Numbered from the stretch's first letter, positions 9,019 to 20,983 are shown. The stretch: DNA of 29,646 bases from Hepatocystis sp. ex Piliocolobus tephrosceles (GCA_902459845.2 CABPSV020000018.1:20624-50269), one strand, 5' to 3'. Notes: generated by a model not told the origin, from the sequence alone. Program-made: numbers and translations.

Positions 9019-9243
9019 TAACTAAAATGAATTATACCGTATTTAATTTGGTATTTATCTATATATCGGCTTATCATTTGGTTACGTTTGTTATGTTTGG
9101 TATGCTAAGTTTTTTTTTTTTTTTTTTTTTTTATTTACTGTTTGTTGACACGATCTTAAAACTATAATTCCCATATTTGGTCAAATTAAAACCCATGCTC
9201 ATTTATACAAGATCTGTTCTTCACATGAACAGACGGTTCTGCT

Positions 9244-12200
9244 TTATTTTTTTTCGGTGACTTCATCTGGTTTTTGCATGTCCTCCGTTTTTTGTTCTTG
9301 TTTCTCCACTTCTTCAGTTTTTTGTTTTTGTTTCTCCACTTCTTCCGTTTTTTGTTTTTGTTTCTCCACTTCTTCCGTTTTTTGTTTTTGTTTCTCCACT
9401 TCTTCCGTTTTTTGTTTTTGTTTCTCCACTTCTTCCATTTTTTGTTTTTGCTTCTCCACTTCTTCCGTTTTTTGTTCTTGTTTCTCCACTTCCTCCGTTT
9501 TTTGTTCCTGTTTCTTGTCATCCTGTGTATCCACTTCTCCGTTCGGTAATTGTTTTTTTTTTTCGTCTTTCTCTTCTTGGTTATTTTTGTTTACATCATT
9601 GGTTATGTCATTTTTATCGTCATGTGATTGATCAATATATTTACTTAACAAATTTGTTAATAGTTCATCAAAAGTAGATTTCAATTGATCATTTGGATTG
9701 TTGTCAGAGCATAATATATAATAAACTAAAACAATATTAATTCTTACATTAATTTGTAATTTGCATATATTTTTTAAAATTTGTTCATCTATGTTTAATA
9801 TATTATTTTTAGTTTGTTCTAAATATTGTTTATTGTATGATTTTATATGTTTTTTTTCTTCTTCGTTTATAAAATTGAAACCATTTTTTATGTGGGAAAA
9901 GCAATTTATGCGATGATTACCACTTAGTGTATATACATAAGATGACGAAACATAAATTATATTTTTTATATTTTCAATAAATGTTTCTTTATAAATATAT
10001 AAAATTTTTGAAGTTTCTTCTTTTATTGTTAATAAAGCATGATAAAAATGTTTTAAAAAATAGTAAATACAATCTGCTTCACATTTATTTTTTTTTAAAA
10101 CTTTATTACTTATTTGTTCGTTGTTTATACATAATAATTCGCATAGATTTATATCCCTTTCAGACATTCTACAAGTAGATGTTTGTTCGGTAGTTCCATT
10201 TGGATTTGTATCATTACTTGGGTTTGTATCATTAGTTGGGTTTGTATCATTAGTTGGGTTTGTATCATTAGTTGGATTTGTATCATTAGTTGGGTTTGTA
10301 TCATTAGTTGGGTTTGTATCATTAGTTGGGTTTGTATCATTAGTTGGGTTTGTATCATTAGTTGGGTTTGTATCATTAGTTGGGTTTGTATCATTAGTTG
10401 GGTTAATACCATCACTATAACCAACATCCGATATGTGTTCACAAGAATTGTTATCGTCAGAATATTTTAACAAAGAATATAAGAAGGATAAAATTATGTG
10501 ACTTACAAAACTGATACTCATGCTTTTACGATAACAAACATTATCATAACTTAACATTTTTTTGGCATACAAATAACTGAAATAATAATTATACTGTTTA
10601 TGTAATATGGTATGTATATAATGATCATTGGCATAATTAAATACATCATTTAATACATTTATATTACTTTCATTCGTTTCTATGTTTTTATTATTAATAA
10701 TACATCCACAATTTTCGTATATAGTATCATCCTTCATTGAATCAGATATATTTTTACTTTTTTTATTATTTAAATTGTATGTGAGTAATGACTCTTTGTA
10801 ATACTTTTTTTTGGCGTTCCAACAGGTAATGTTACTATTATTGTTGCCGTTCCAACAGGTAATGTTACTATTATCGTTGTCGTTCCTATTTGTTACCTGC
10901 TCATCGTTATCACTGACAGTATCATTTTCATGCAGGTTTTTACAAATAAATGGGAAATAATAGTTATACGTAATTAATGGTAAAATAATAAAATTACTAA
11001 TCAATTCAATTAATTTTTCGTCTTTATATAAATATTTTTCATGTTGTGAATTTTTATCACTTTTATTATTAACTTCATTTTTATTATTACTTTTGTTATT
11101 TTTTTGTTGATTGGTTCCTTTTTGCATACCTTTGCAAATATAATTTTCATTAAATAAAAATTGTTGTAGAGTTATATATGCTTCACTTCTTGTTTTTTTA
11201 GAACTAAAAGAGCATGCAAGTGATAAAACAAAACATGTTAATACAAAAATGTACATTTTTTTTTTTAATTCTACATCTTTATCAAGTGATGTAAAGTCTG
11301 TACTTAATGTATCATCATCACTTGATGTATTTTTGTTTGTTTTATAATCGGAACTTTCATCACTGTCTTTATTTTCACAATTGATTGAGTAATTATTTGA
11401 ATTATTCATATAGATATATATACTTTTATAATATATGTTGGATATAATATGTAAACATTCGGAGTTAATAGAAGCTATATGAGTATTTATTTCTTCTTTT
11501 CTATTATTAATATATAATAAATATGGTAATAAAGATAAAATAATATTTTCGATACTAAAGTTACTTAATTTTAATAATACACTATTATTATTAATTATAT
11601 TATTTATACTTTCTGTATATATGGTTGCCTTTTCTATATAAATATATATATCTTTATCATTTAAAGCAATGTTTATATTATTTGTATTTTTATATAAAAT
11701 ATGAGTTGGAGTAATTAGTTGTAACATATGTAAGTAGATGTTAATTATACAACTATTTACATAAACATTTTTAGCTATTTTTTCTAACACATATATTATC
11801 TTATGAATGAAACGGTACAAAATATTTCTTTTTAAAAATTGTAAAATATATATCAAATAAATTCCACAAAGGTAGAAAAATTTTTTATTCCTTTTTTTTA
11901 TATCTGTATAATTTTTAGTAACTGTATAATTTTTAGTAACTGTATAATTTTTAGTAACTGTATAATTTTTAGTAACTGTATTATTTTTAGTAACTGTATT
12001 ATTTTTAGTAACTGTATTATTTTTAGTAACTGTATTATTTTTAGTAACTGTATTATTTTTAGTAACTGTATTATTTTTTGTTTGTTTGTCTTGCATGTAG
12101 TTCTTATGTTTCTCCATTTGATTACCATACTCATTTTTGATTCTTTTCACCATTATCATATCGTCTCTATATATGGACAAACAAATATATGAAAAGTTAA

Positions 12201-15200
12201 GAATACTAATAATTAATTGCTCAATAAATAACCAGTCATCTTCATTGTTTGGGTCGTTTGTACCACTTGCACTGTTTGTACTACTTGCATTGTTTGTACC
12301 GCTTGCATTGTTTTTACCGCTTGCATTGTTTTTACCACTTGCACTGTTTGTACTGCTTGTATTGTTTGTACTGCTTGCATTGTTTGTACCACTTACATTG
12401 TTAAATTTAACTAAAAATAGATTCCTTTCAACGTCACTTATATCCATTTTTTCTTTTTTATAATTTATTTTTCTTTCAACTACTTCAAAATTTTCATCAT
12501 ATATATTATGACACAAATTACTAGTTGCAATTTCTTCCTCCGTCATAATATCTATTTTGCTTATTTTATATTTTCTAAAAATGCTATTATAAATATTTAC
12601 AAAAACAGTTTTATTATAAGTTATTAGTAAAAATTCATTTAATAAATTAAAAAAATGTTCAAATGTTATTGCTATAACTTTTAAATGCATAATATATGTT
12701 TCGGTGTAAAGTTCAAATCGAGCTGTATTTATTCTTTTTTTTTTGTTACCATCCCCGTTTCTGTTTCGTTTTGTTTTATTTTTCGGTTTAGATATTTTTA
12801 CGTTATTCACACTTTTTTCGTATTCTACGTTCTTAGAATTTTTATTATCAAATTGTATTTGATCCTCATTAGTGATAACAACATCATCATCTGCGTATGA
12901 AAATAATTTTTCAAATTGTTCATAATCATTTAGTTCGTCCTTACTTAGTTCTTCTTTACTTAGTTCGTCCTTACTTAGTTCGTCCTTACTTAGTTCGTCA
13001 TTATTTACTTCGCCATTATTCACTTCGTCACAATTTTTTTCGTCACAATTTTTTTCGTGTACTACTTTTTCACTCTTTTCTGTTTCTTTCTTATCATAAC
13101 CAAAAAAAAATGTCAAACGTTCTTCCATATTATTTGATGATATTTTGTTTCGGTTTATTAAAAAAAAGTCACTATCTTCGTTTATGGCACTGGTAGTGGT
13201 TGAAAGGTCGTCCGAATTATCCGTATCGTATATGTTATCTAAAGTGATGCTATATTTGTTGAGTGGTGTGTCATTTAGTAGTGGTGTACCACTTGGTACT
13301 GTATCACTTGGCATTGTACCACTTGGCATTGTACCACTTGGCATTGTACCACTTGGAATTGTACCACTTGGCATGTCTTTGTCTGATACATCTTGCTGCT
13401 TCATTTCCGAATCAACATGACCCAACGTATTACCCCCTAACACATCATCACAATCTCCTGTTCTATAATCCGTTTTATCTTTCCTTCCTCTATCCAATTT
13501 CATATTTATTTGACAAATCATATTATACAATACATATGTATAATTAATTTTAAAATACATAATATGGAGTAACATTTGTGATGTAAATAACTTTTGTTTC
13601 TTTAAGCTAAATATATTAAATGCATTGTCCGAATTTATTAATAAATGATTAAAATCGTTAAATGTTGTGTCATTAATTTTATGTTTATCATGCATTTGAT
13701 TATTATGACTTGAAAAACTCTGTGTTTTAAAACCAGGAATTTGTAATTCATTTTTAACATTATTTTGATTGGTAATGTTGTAATTGGTGTTACTATTATT
13801 GTATTCATTTTGTTCGTTATAAGCAGTTTTTATAATTAAGATTTTTATTAAATATATAAAACTATTAGTATCTAAGTGAGTAATCATATTGTTATAAAAA
13901 TCGTTTGTAGTAAAAAAATTATAAAAATCTAGTTTTAACCTTTTATATATGTTAACATTATCTATAATGGCACTGGTATCTACGTTTTTAGGATCCTCTT
14001 TTATATGAACATAAATATTATTCAAGTCATTTACATCTTCATCATGTCTGTTATTATATTGACCACTACGCTTACTATTACTATGCTTACTATTGCTACG
14101 TTCACTACTGTTTAAACTACTGTCGCTATATTTATTATCGTAGTTACTGTCATATATGGAAGTACCATTATTACTCTGAGCATCCGTGTTGTCAGCCGCA
14201 CTTTCCTGTCTACTTGTCCTTTTACTTCCCTTTCTACTTCCATGCCTACTTAAGTGCATACTTACGTATCTACTTATGTACCTACTTTTGCTCCTACTTT
14301 TGCTCTGATCTTCATGCTTAGTTTCGTGCCTACTTACGTGAATACTTTTACTCCTACTTCCGTATTTACTTCCGTATTTACTTCCGTATTTACTTCCGTA
14401 TGTACTTCCGTATGTACTTTCGTGTGTACTTCCGTGTGTACTTTCGTATGTACTTCCGTATGTACCTCCATGTTTACTGTCGTGGCCACTGGTTTGTTCA
14501 CTTACTTGTCCACTAGTGTGCCTACTGTTTCCCTCCTTTTTTACATCCCCATCAACTATTTGTATTTTCACTTTGTCTTTTTTTTTTTTTTTACCCCTTT
14601 TTATCTTTTGTTCTTCACTTTTATTTGCACCACTTTCTTTATATATAATTGCGAGATTATTATTTTCGTTATTGTTAGATTTTGAAAAGAAAATATTGCT
14701 AAATTCGTCAATCCATTTAGATTTGCTTATTTTTTTGACATTTTTTTTGAATACTAAAAAAGGTTGTTGATATATATCTGATATGCTTTTATTTATATTA
14801 TAAGTTTCGATCGAATTTCCTTTTTTATATTTTCGGTTCCAAAAAAAATGATTCTTACTATAAGGATCATTGTTATGTTGTAATATATACATATGGAGGA
14901 AAAAAAAAATAGGTATTAAATCGATTGTGATTAATTTGATTATTGTATTTATATACATAATCCAACCATCCCGTAATAAGTTATGACATTTTTTCACAAA
15001 ATGGAATAGTAAATATAACAAAAATTGTGTTTTTTGTGATAAAAAAAAATTAATATATTTAAAAATGTAGCATAATTTATTTATATTATCTAAATCATGA
15101 TAATGAGATAAATTATGTATGATCATTTTAAATATAATTAGACAACTTTCTGTTATATTATTAAATTCAGTAGTATTTTTAAAAACATGAAAAAAAATGG

Positions 15201-18028
15201 AAATCATTTTATTTTTAATTATTAATTTGTTAATACTTGTTTTGTATAAATCAGCATCTTTAGGTTGAAAAAAATAATAATTTTTATAATATTTTTTTTT
15301 ATTTTCTAACAGTTTCCAATATTGATTATCATTTGTGTAGGAACAATTGTCCTGATCATCAGAAAATAATTTTATTTCTTCATGTAAAATACAATTATAT
15401 AAATTTTCTAAATAAAAACGATCTATATCTTTTCCATTATTTATACCTCTATTATTTTTTATAAACTCTTCAATTTTCATTTTATTTTTTACTTGCGTGT
15501 TATGTAAATCTGTGTTTAGCATAATAATAGAATAAGTTAAAATAAAAATTACATCGCTATTTTCAAGGATTACATATTTTTTTCTTATCTCTTTTTCATC
15601 CATTTGTTCAAGTTCTTTTGATAAAAAATATACATGCTCATGGATATAATTATTTATATTTATTTCTTTTTTAAAATTTATTTTGTTCGTTTTGGTAATG
15701 TTGTTATTGTTTTTGTTGTTGTTTTTGTTGTTGTTGTTGTTGTTATTGTTGTTGTTATTGTTTTTGTTGTTGTTATTGTTATTGTTATTGTTATTGTTAT
15801 TGTCGCTATTGTCGCTATTGTCGCTATTGTTACGGATGTTACTTTTGTCCATTTTCTGTTTTCTGTTACTACTACTGATATGATCCCTATTTTTGTTTTG
15901 CCATTTTTCACCTTTATTTTTAATATTATTGTTGTTATCGTCATCCATATCGTGCGTACTACTACTACTAATGCTATTACTACTTCTAATGCTATTACTA
16001 CTACTAGTACTAGTACTACTACTACCACTACTACTCCCATCTATAAAATCAATTAAAATATATCTCTTTAAATTTTGCAGTTCTTCTTCTTTCACCAAAC
16101 AAATAACTTGGCCATTTTCTATTTTATAATATTTATCTATATTTTCACATATAGGGTTGGAATGAAAAAAACTTAAACTAAACTGCTCTAATATTCTCTC
16201 AATTAATTGTGCTTCTCCTGGCAATTTAAAACAATCTAAAAATAATCGTAAACCTGATAATAATGATAAATTACAAAAATCAAACAATCTTACATAATTT
16301 TTTAATATGTTCAAATTTTTACGATGTGAAATATATTCTCCTACAAATTCTTTATTTAAAAATATGTTGTATCGTAAAAATTTTGCCATTGATTTGAGAA
16401 AGTGAATATCTTCTATGTGGTTCGGTTTGGTGTCATTAGGACCACTGCTAGTAAAGCTAGTATTGGTAACGGTGGGAGTAGTGGGAGTAGTGGGAATAGT
16501 GGGAGTAGTGGGAGTAGTGGTAGCAGTGGAAGTAGTGGGAGTAGTGGGAGTAGTGGGAGTAGTGGGAGTAGTGGGAGTAGTGGGAGTAGTGGGAGTAGTG
16601 GGAGTAGTGGGAGTAGTGGGAGTAGTGGGAGTAGTGGGAGTAGTGGGAGTAGTGGGAGTAGTGGGAATAGTGGGAATAGTGGGAGTAGTGGGAATAGTGG
16701 GAATAGTGGGAATAGTGGGAGTAGTGGGAGTAGTGGTAGCAATGGGAGTAGTGGTAGTACTAGCCAGATCAGTAGTGGACATACTATCGATTTCTTTTTT
16801 CATACCAGTTATTAAAACTTTTTTCTTTTCATTATGTTCGACTGTATTGTTCACGTCGTTATTACCCTTTTCTGAATGTTTCAATTGATTAACTTGTTCT
16901 GCATTATTATCAACATTTGTACCGTTAGGACAGTTGGCAACAACAATACCTTCTTTATTGTGTTTTCCTTTGTTGTTACTTATATAAACCGGATTTATAT
17001 CCCCTTTTTGATTATCATCAGGAGTAGTACTATTTTGTATGCCATCTAATTGTGGATTATCAATAAGTTGTAGATCCATATGATTATCTGTTTCTATGCC
17101 ATTTATATCATTCGTTTTGTTTTTTTTTTCTTTTTTTTTTTTAATCCCCTTAGGTTTATCCATCTCTATTTGAACACTTTTTTTTTTTGTAATTTTATTA
17201 TCGTTTGTGTATGTTTCTGTTAATTCATTTTGTTTTTCTGCATAATTTTCTTGTTCGCTATGTGTAGAACTGTTAATAGGATTGGTTGGGATGGTATCAC
17301 CATTAATTTCAGCCTCTAAAATTTGTGTGATTTCCCCCTTAATGTCGCTAGCGTTACTTGCAAAGCTATTTCGAACGTCACTTCTAACGTCACTTCTAAA
17401 GCCACTTCGAACGTTACTACCCGTTTTTCCATCCTTCGCAAAATCAGAAGATACATCTATTATTTGCTCATGTTGATGTGATATGTCGGAATACAAATTA
17501 TTCGTATTTTTATCCATTTTGTTTATACTGTCGTATGTTTGTATAACTTTCATTTTGACCAAATCGTCGATAGATTTATTTTTTAATGTATTAAATATAT
17601 GAGCAGATTTTTTTAATATTTCTTTTCGCATTTTTTTTTTTTTCATTTTATGTGCTTTATTTTTAATATATATTATTTTATTGTATTCTTTTAGATGTTC
17701 AAATAGAATAGTCTCACAAAAGTTTACATATTTTTTATTATTATTTGAAGTAATAAAATTTAAAAAATATAATCCATTTAGATTATTTTTTATTAAATCA
17801 TTTTTTTCTGAAGAATATTCGGAATTTCTATCTATTGTTTCGAAATTATCTTTTTTACTGACATTTGTTACCACTTTATTTTCGTATTCATTTTTATACG
17901 TTTTATGAGAACCATTTTTGTCTGTCTCTACTTTAGTCGAAGCTTTATTTTTGTACTTTTCTTCTTCTTCTTCTTCTGCTTTTCCCACTTCTTCTGCTTT
18001 TCCCACTTCTTCTGCTTCTTCCGCTTCT

Positions 18029-18059
<31 letters not shown>

Positions 18060-20324
18060 CCTATAACTATCTTTCCTATTTCCACCTTTTTTATCGTTCC
18101 TTTTTCGTTTTTTCAAATTTACCACATAATCAAATGGTGATATAAATATATCATGTCTAAATTGTGTAATAAATTCGTTAGTATATCCTACATCATTCAT
18201 TCTGCTGTTTGGTTCGGTAGGCATAAGATTTCTATTTTTGTGAATGTCTCTAATGAAAACGCGGTTAGAATTGGTAGCATTGTATTTGCTACTACAAATG
18301 CTTTTACTGTAGCTACTGCGACTGTTACAACTAGTACTATTAGTGGTGCTACTGCTACTACTATTAGTGTTGTTACTGCTAATACTTTTTCTGCGATTGT
18401 CATCAGTTATACTATGTTTACGTGGTTCCAATATACGTAACACCGTTTTAACCATTTGAAATACTATATTATTTGTCATGAGACTGTTTTGTTGAAAATT
18501 TACACATAAATCAAAAATATATCGCAAAAAAATTTCTAACAAATCAGATGCATATAAATTAACATCATGGTTATAATAAAGTTCAAATAAAACATCTTCA
18601 GTACAAAAATAGGACAATGTTAACAATGTTGTTTCAATAATATTTTTAGCAGTATTTTTTTTTAACATACTTAACAGAATACTAATAAATATTTCATTAT
18701 ATAAACTAAAATGTTGTTTATATAGAATAAAAATATTTATATATGTTCTCATGGATTTACACATAAGAATAAATGATGAAGATGTCATATGATAAAATAG
18801 ACATCGTATTACATTAGATAAGGATGTAAAATGATTATGTACCAATGCATAGTCATATGTTTCAATTAAAATGTTTAATAAGCGGAATGATAAAATATTT
18901 ATACATTCTATGTTATCATGTGATAATTCAACTTGATATAAATCGTGGTATAAATCTAAACTATGTTTTGTTTTTAACATATCAAAAATCATTTTATTTT
19001 TATTACTATTTAGTAATATTATAATTATGTTTAATATTTTATGTATAAATTTATCATTTTCGATTTGAATATATTTGTTCGCATTAGTTTGTTTGTCACT
19101 AAAAGAACTGCTATGCATATCTCCTCGAAATCCCTCTTGTACAAAATTGTTCACAAATGTGTAAAATATGTTTAACAATATTGATTCACATTCCCCCTTT
19201 AACAATATCGAATATTTATTATTTCTATATATTTTAAAAATATAACAAATAATATTTACTATATTTTTTTTATCAATAACATTAATAGCATTATATAATA
19301 AATTATTAAACATAATAATTGTGTCATGTATTACTAATTCTTCATGACCAATATTGTTATAATTAATAGGTGCAACTAATAATGTTTCTATGCTAATATT
19401 TATAATGTCATTTCTTTTATTAAGTGATAAAATCAGATCTTCTTTAGCTGTCAATTTTTTAGATTCTTTATATTTTTTTTTACTAAAAAATATATATTTT
19501 TTATTTTTTTTTTCGTTACATTTTATATCGTTTTCACTACTAGTAGATAACATTTGTATATTCTTATCTTTAAATTCTTTTACATGAATCGAATCACAAT
19601 GACTGATATTTATATTGTTATGAACGTTACTATGTTTATGTTTTTTATTTCTGCTGTTATTACTATTGCAATCGGTGTTATTATATATTGATTTGTAAAA
19701 ATCTGATTTTGTATAGGGATTTGTATTATTCACTTTTTTGTTTGAATAAATATAGTTATATCGTAATATATGATCTAACGAATGTAACGCTGTTAATTTT
19801 ATTTTAAAAAATATGTTATTGTTGCGGATGATATTTAAAAATGGTGCTATATGGTATATATCTAACTTGTTAAAATCGATTGTGCTATTTCGGTCACCCA
19901 CATTATCACTACCACTATTACTACCACTATTACTATCACTATTACTATCACTATAACTTGCACTATAACTTGCACAATAATTCACATTATTATCCACATT
20001 AGTATCCACATTATTATTCACATTATTATCCACATTATTATATAAATTGCTAATACTGTTATACAAAATAAATAGTGCATCTATTGTGCTTGAATCTAAG
20101 CCTTTGTTGTATTCATATTTTTTAATAACTGATAATACATTTATTATTTCATTTTTTATAATCGTAAAAATCTTTAATCTTCTGTACCCATTATTAATAT
20201 TATGCATATTAAAATTTAAGTTGGTACCATAGAACTTCACATTGTTATGGTAGAACATGTGCCTCTTTTTATATCTTTTATATTTTTTCATTTTTTTGCC
20301 GTGCCCATTATTGAAGTACTCCAT
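9244..20324 (-). CDS. Giant SEC7-domain ARF-GEF, split by an apparent homopolymer frameshift
   Basis: Sec7-domain guanine nucleotide exchange factor of the large GBF/BIG/Sec7p class, which loads GTP on ARF at the Golgi. The start is ATG 20324-20322, with an in-frame TAG (20333-20331) just upstream. Frame A (20324 to a stop at 17928) encodes Leu/Ile-rich helical segments that could be the DCB and HUS regions. Frame B (no ATG needed; open down from about 18060, TAA 9246-9244) encodes the rest. In B the Sec7 domain spans about 16400-15365: LFLDCFKLPGEAQLIERI holds the catalytic Glu (codon 16215-16213), then YSIIMLNTDLHNTQVKNKM and FIKNNRGINNGKD. The Tyr-Ser and Met residues are those of brefeldin-sensitive members; a P. 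falciparum Sec7 Met-to-Val change was, as I recall, linked to resistance. An insert of about 150 residues, with Asn and Ser runs, splits the domain. The 2,100-residue C-terminal part holds helical segments and many repeats. Joined, the protein would be about 3,693 residues. Confidence 0.88.
9299..9510 (-). repeat. 30-bp coding repeat (EVEKQKQKTE) near ARF-GEF C terminus
   Basis: Seven copies of a 30-bp unit encode Glu-Val-Glu-Lys-Gln-Lys-Gln-Lys-Thr-Glu just before the C terminus. The central copies are almost identical. Edge copies have Glu for the second Lys, and one has Met for Thr. Highly charged, probably helical or disordered. Confidence 0.9.
10200..10402 (-). repeat. 18-bp coding repeat (NPTNDT) in ARF-GEF
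   Basis: About eleven copies of an 18-bp unit encode Asn-Pro-Thr-Asn-Asp-Thr. One copy differs by a synonymous-position base and the last has Ser for Thr. Near-identity suggests recent expansion. Confidence 0.9.
11903..12080 (-). repeat. 18-bp coding repeat (NNTVTK/NYTVTK) in ARF-GEF
   Basis: About ten copies of an 18-bp unit fall into two contiguous blocks that differ by one base. The protein-proximal copies read Asn-Asn-Thr-Val-Thr-Lys and the last four read Asn-Tyr-Thr-Val-Thr-Lys. Confidence 0.9.
12250..12402 (-). repeat. 18-bp coding repeat (NNASGT family) in ARF-GEF
   Basis: About eight copies of an 18-bp unit encode variants of Asn-Asn-Ala-Ser-Gly-Thr or Asn-Ser-Ala-Ser-Gly-Lys. It is more diverged than the neighbouring arrays and so probably older. 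Confidence 0.8.
12928..13008 (-). repeat. 15-bp coding repeat (SKDEL) in ARF-GEF
   Basis: About four copies of a 15-bp unit encode Ser-Lys-Asp-Glu-Leu, flanked by related Asn-Asn-Gly/Asp-Glu units. The internal KDEL letters are not a retention signal, because they are not at the C terminus. Confidence 0.8.
13288..13374 (-). repeat. 15-bp coding repeat (PSGTM) in ARF-GEF
   Basis: About six copies of a 15-bp unit encode Pro-Ser-Gly-Thr-Met/Ile/Val, between helical blocks of the C-terminal part. Confidence 0.82.
14210..14490 (-). repeat. 12-bp coding repeats (Ser/Tyr/Gly/His/Arg-rich) in ARF-GEF
   Basis: Imperfect 12-bp units encode Gly-Ser-Lys-Tyr, Gly-Ser-Thr-Tyr/His and then Ser-Arg-His/Tyr series. 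The central KYGS copies are regular and the flanks are degenerate. The tract is Ser/Arg-rich and rich in potential phosphosites. Confidence 0.8.
15685..16040 (-). repeat. Low-complexity insert within the Sec7 domain
   Basis: Ser-rich triplet repeats, then an Asn/Asp/Lys tract built from aat/aac codons, lie between the two halves of the Sec7 fold. The fold itself is at roughly 16400-16100 and 15660-15365. Confidence 0.85.
16470..16760 (-). repeat. 9-bp coding repeat (TTP) with regular GGG tracts on plus strand
   Basis: About thirty copies of a 9-bp unit encode Thr-Thr-Pro, with some Ile variants, immediately before the Sec7 domain. On the plus strand each unit is gggagtagt, giving GGG every nine bases. 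The Pro-rich chain would be an extended linker. Confidence 0.92.
18031..18059 (-). other. A29 slippage or frameshift site in ARF-GEF coding strand
   Basis: The coding strand has 29 consecutive A bases. Frame A enters as Tyr-Arg-Lys... and leaves as a Lys-rich tail that stops at 17928. Frame B meets a TAG (18063-18061) just upstream of the run and is open for 2,900 codons below it. Thirty A bases (or 27) would fuse the frames without a stop. Confidence 0.85.
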
Positions 20325-20449
20325 GTTTTGCTACAAGTGTATAACGATGTATGTACATATATGCATACACCTTTTTATATGCAATTTCAAATCAGTTTTC
20401 TTTTTTAATTACACTAGTATGTATGTATATATAACAGCAGAAAGGAAAT

Positions 20450-20580
20450 GGGGATAGGACTGGGGATGGGACTGGAGATAGGACTGGGTATAGGACTGGA
20501 GATAGGACTGGAGATAGGACTGGGAATAGGACTGGAGATAGGACTGGAGATAGGAATGGGGATGAAAATGGGGGTAAAAA
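20450..20580 (+). repeat. G-rich 12-bp tandem repeat upstream of ARF-GEF
   Basis: About ten copies of a 12-bp unit of the form ggactggagata, with GG, GGG and GGGG variants. It starts about 125 bases upstream of the ARF-GEF start codon, probably in its promoter or 5' leader. Unusually G-rich for this genome. Confidence 0.88.
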
Positions 20581-20802
20581 TGGAGAAATATGCGTAGCTT
20601 TAAGAATTATAATAAACGCTTGTCGTTATGTATACATAAATGCATATACACGTACACATGTGCGCGTATGTAATAACGATTTATTTATTTTAAGTATGTT
20701 ATTTTCAACAATCATTTATTATTTTTTTTGTTTAATATAGCTCTTTCGTAATAATAAAAGTTCTAATATATATATGAATATATGCCTGGGGTTATATATA
20801 AT

Positions 20803-20937
20803 TGTTGCTATAATTGTTGCTATAACTGTTGATATAATTGTTGATATAATTGTTGATATAATTGTTGCTATAACTGTTGCTATAACTGTTGCTATAACTG
20901 TTGATATAATTGTTGCTATAACTGTTGATATAATTGT

Positions 20938-20942
<5 letters not shown>
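20803..20942 (+). repeat. 12-bp tandem repeat (tgttgatataat and variants)
   Basis: About eleven copies of a 12-bp unit with alternating variants (tgttgctataac, tgttgatataat) run straight into a TA dinucleotide tract at 20941-20976. Non-coding, in the divergent promoter region. Confidence 0.88.

Positions 20943-20983
<41 letters not shown>

Larger units (their letters stand above)
8358..9243. other. Convergent intergenic region, kinase and ARF-GEF
   Basis: The two flanking genes end towards each other across 886 bases. I see no gene. The region holds a 15-bp satellite (8416-8538), T-rich repeats (8868-9018) and a T run at 9111-9132. It must contain the 3' untranslated regions and polyadenylation sites of both genes; I cannot place these. 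Confidence 0.75.

Noticed and set aside
9257..9631. Cys/Phe/Ser-rich plus-strand frame
   Set aside because: It is antisense to the 30-bp EVEKQKQKTE array and has no conserved motif.
12928..13008. KDEL endoplasmic-reticulum retention signal
   Set aside because: The letters are internal and part of a repeat; a retention signal must be C-terminal.
15634..16056. Val/Ile-rich and Thr-rich plus-strand frames that look like membrane segments
   Set aside because: They are antisense to the Asn and Ser codon runs of the Sec7 insert, where gtt/att triplets give apparent hydrophobicity.
16402..16815. Gly-Ser-Ser repeat protein on the plus strand
   Set aside because: It is antisense to the Thr-Thr-Pro array of the ARF-GEF. 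A 9-bp repeat without stops is open in several frames.
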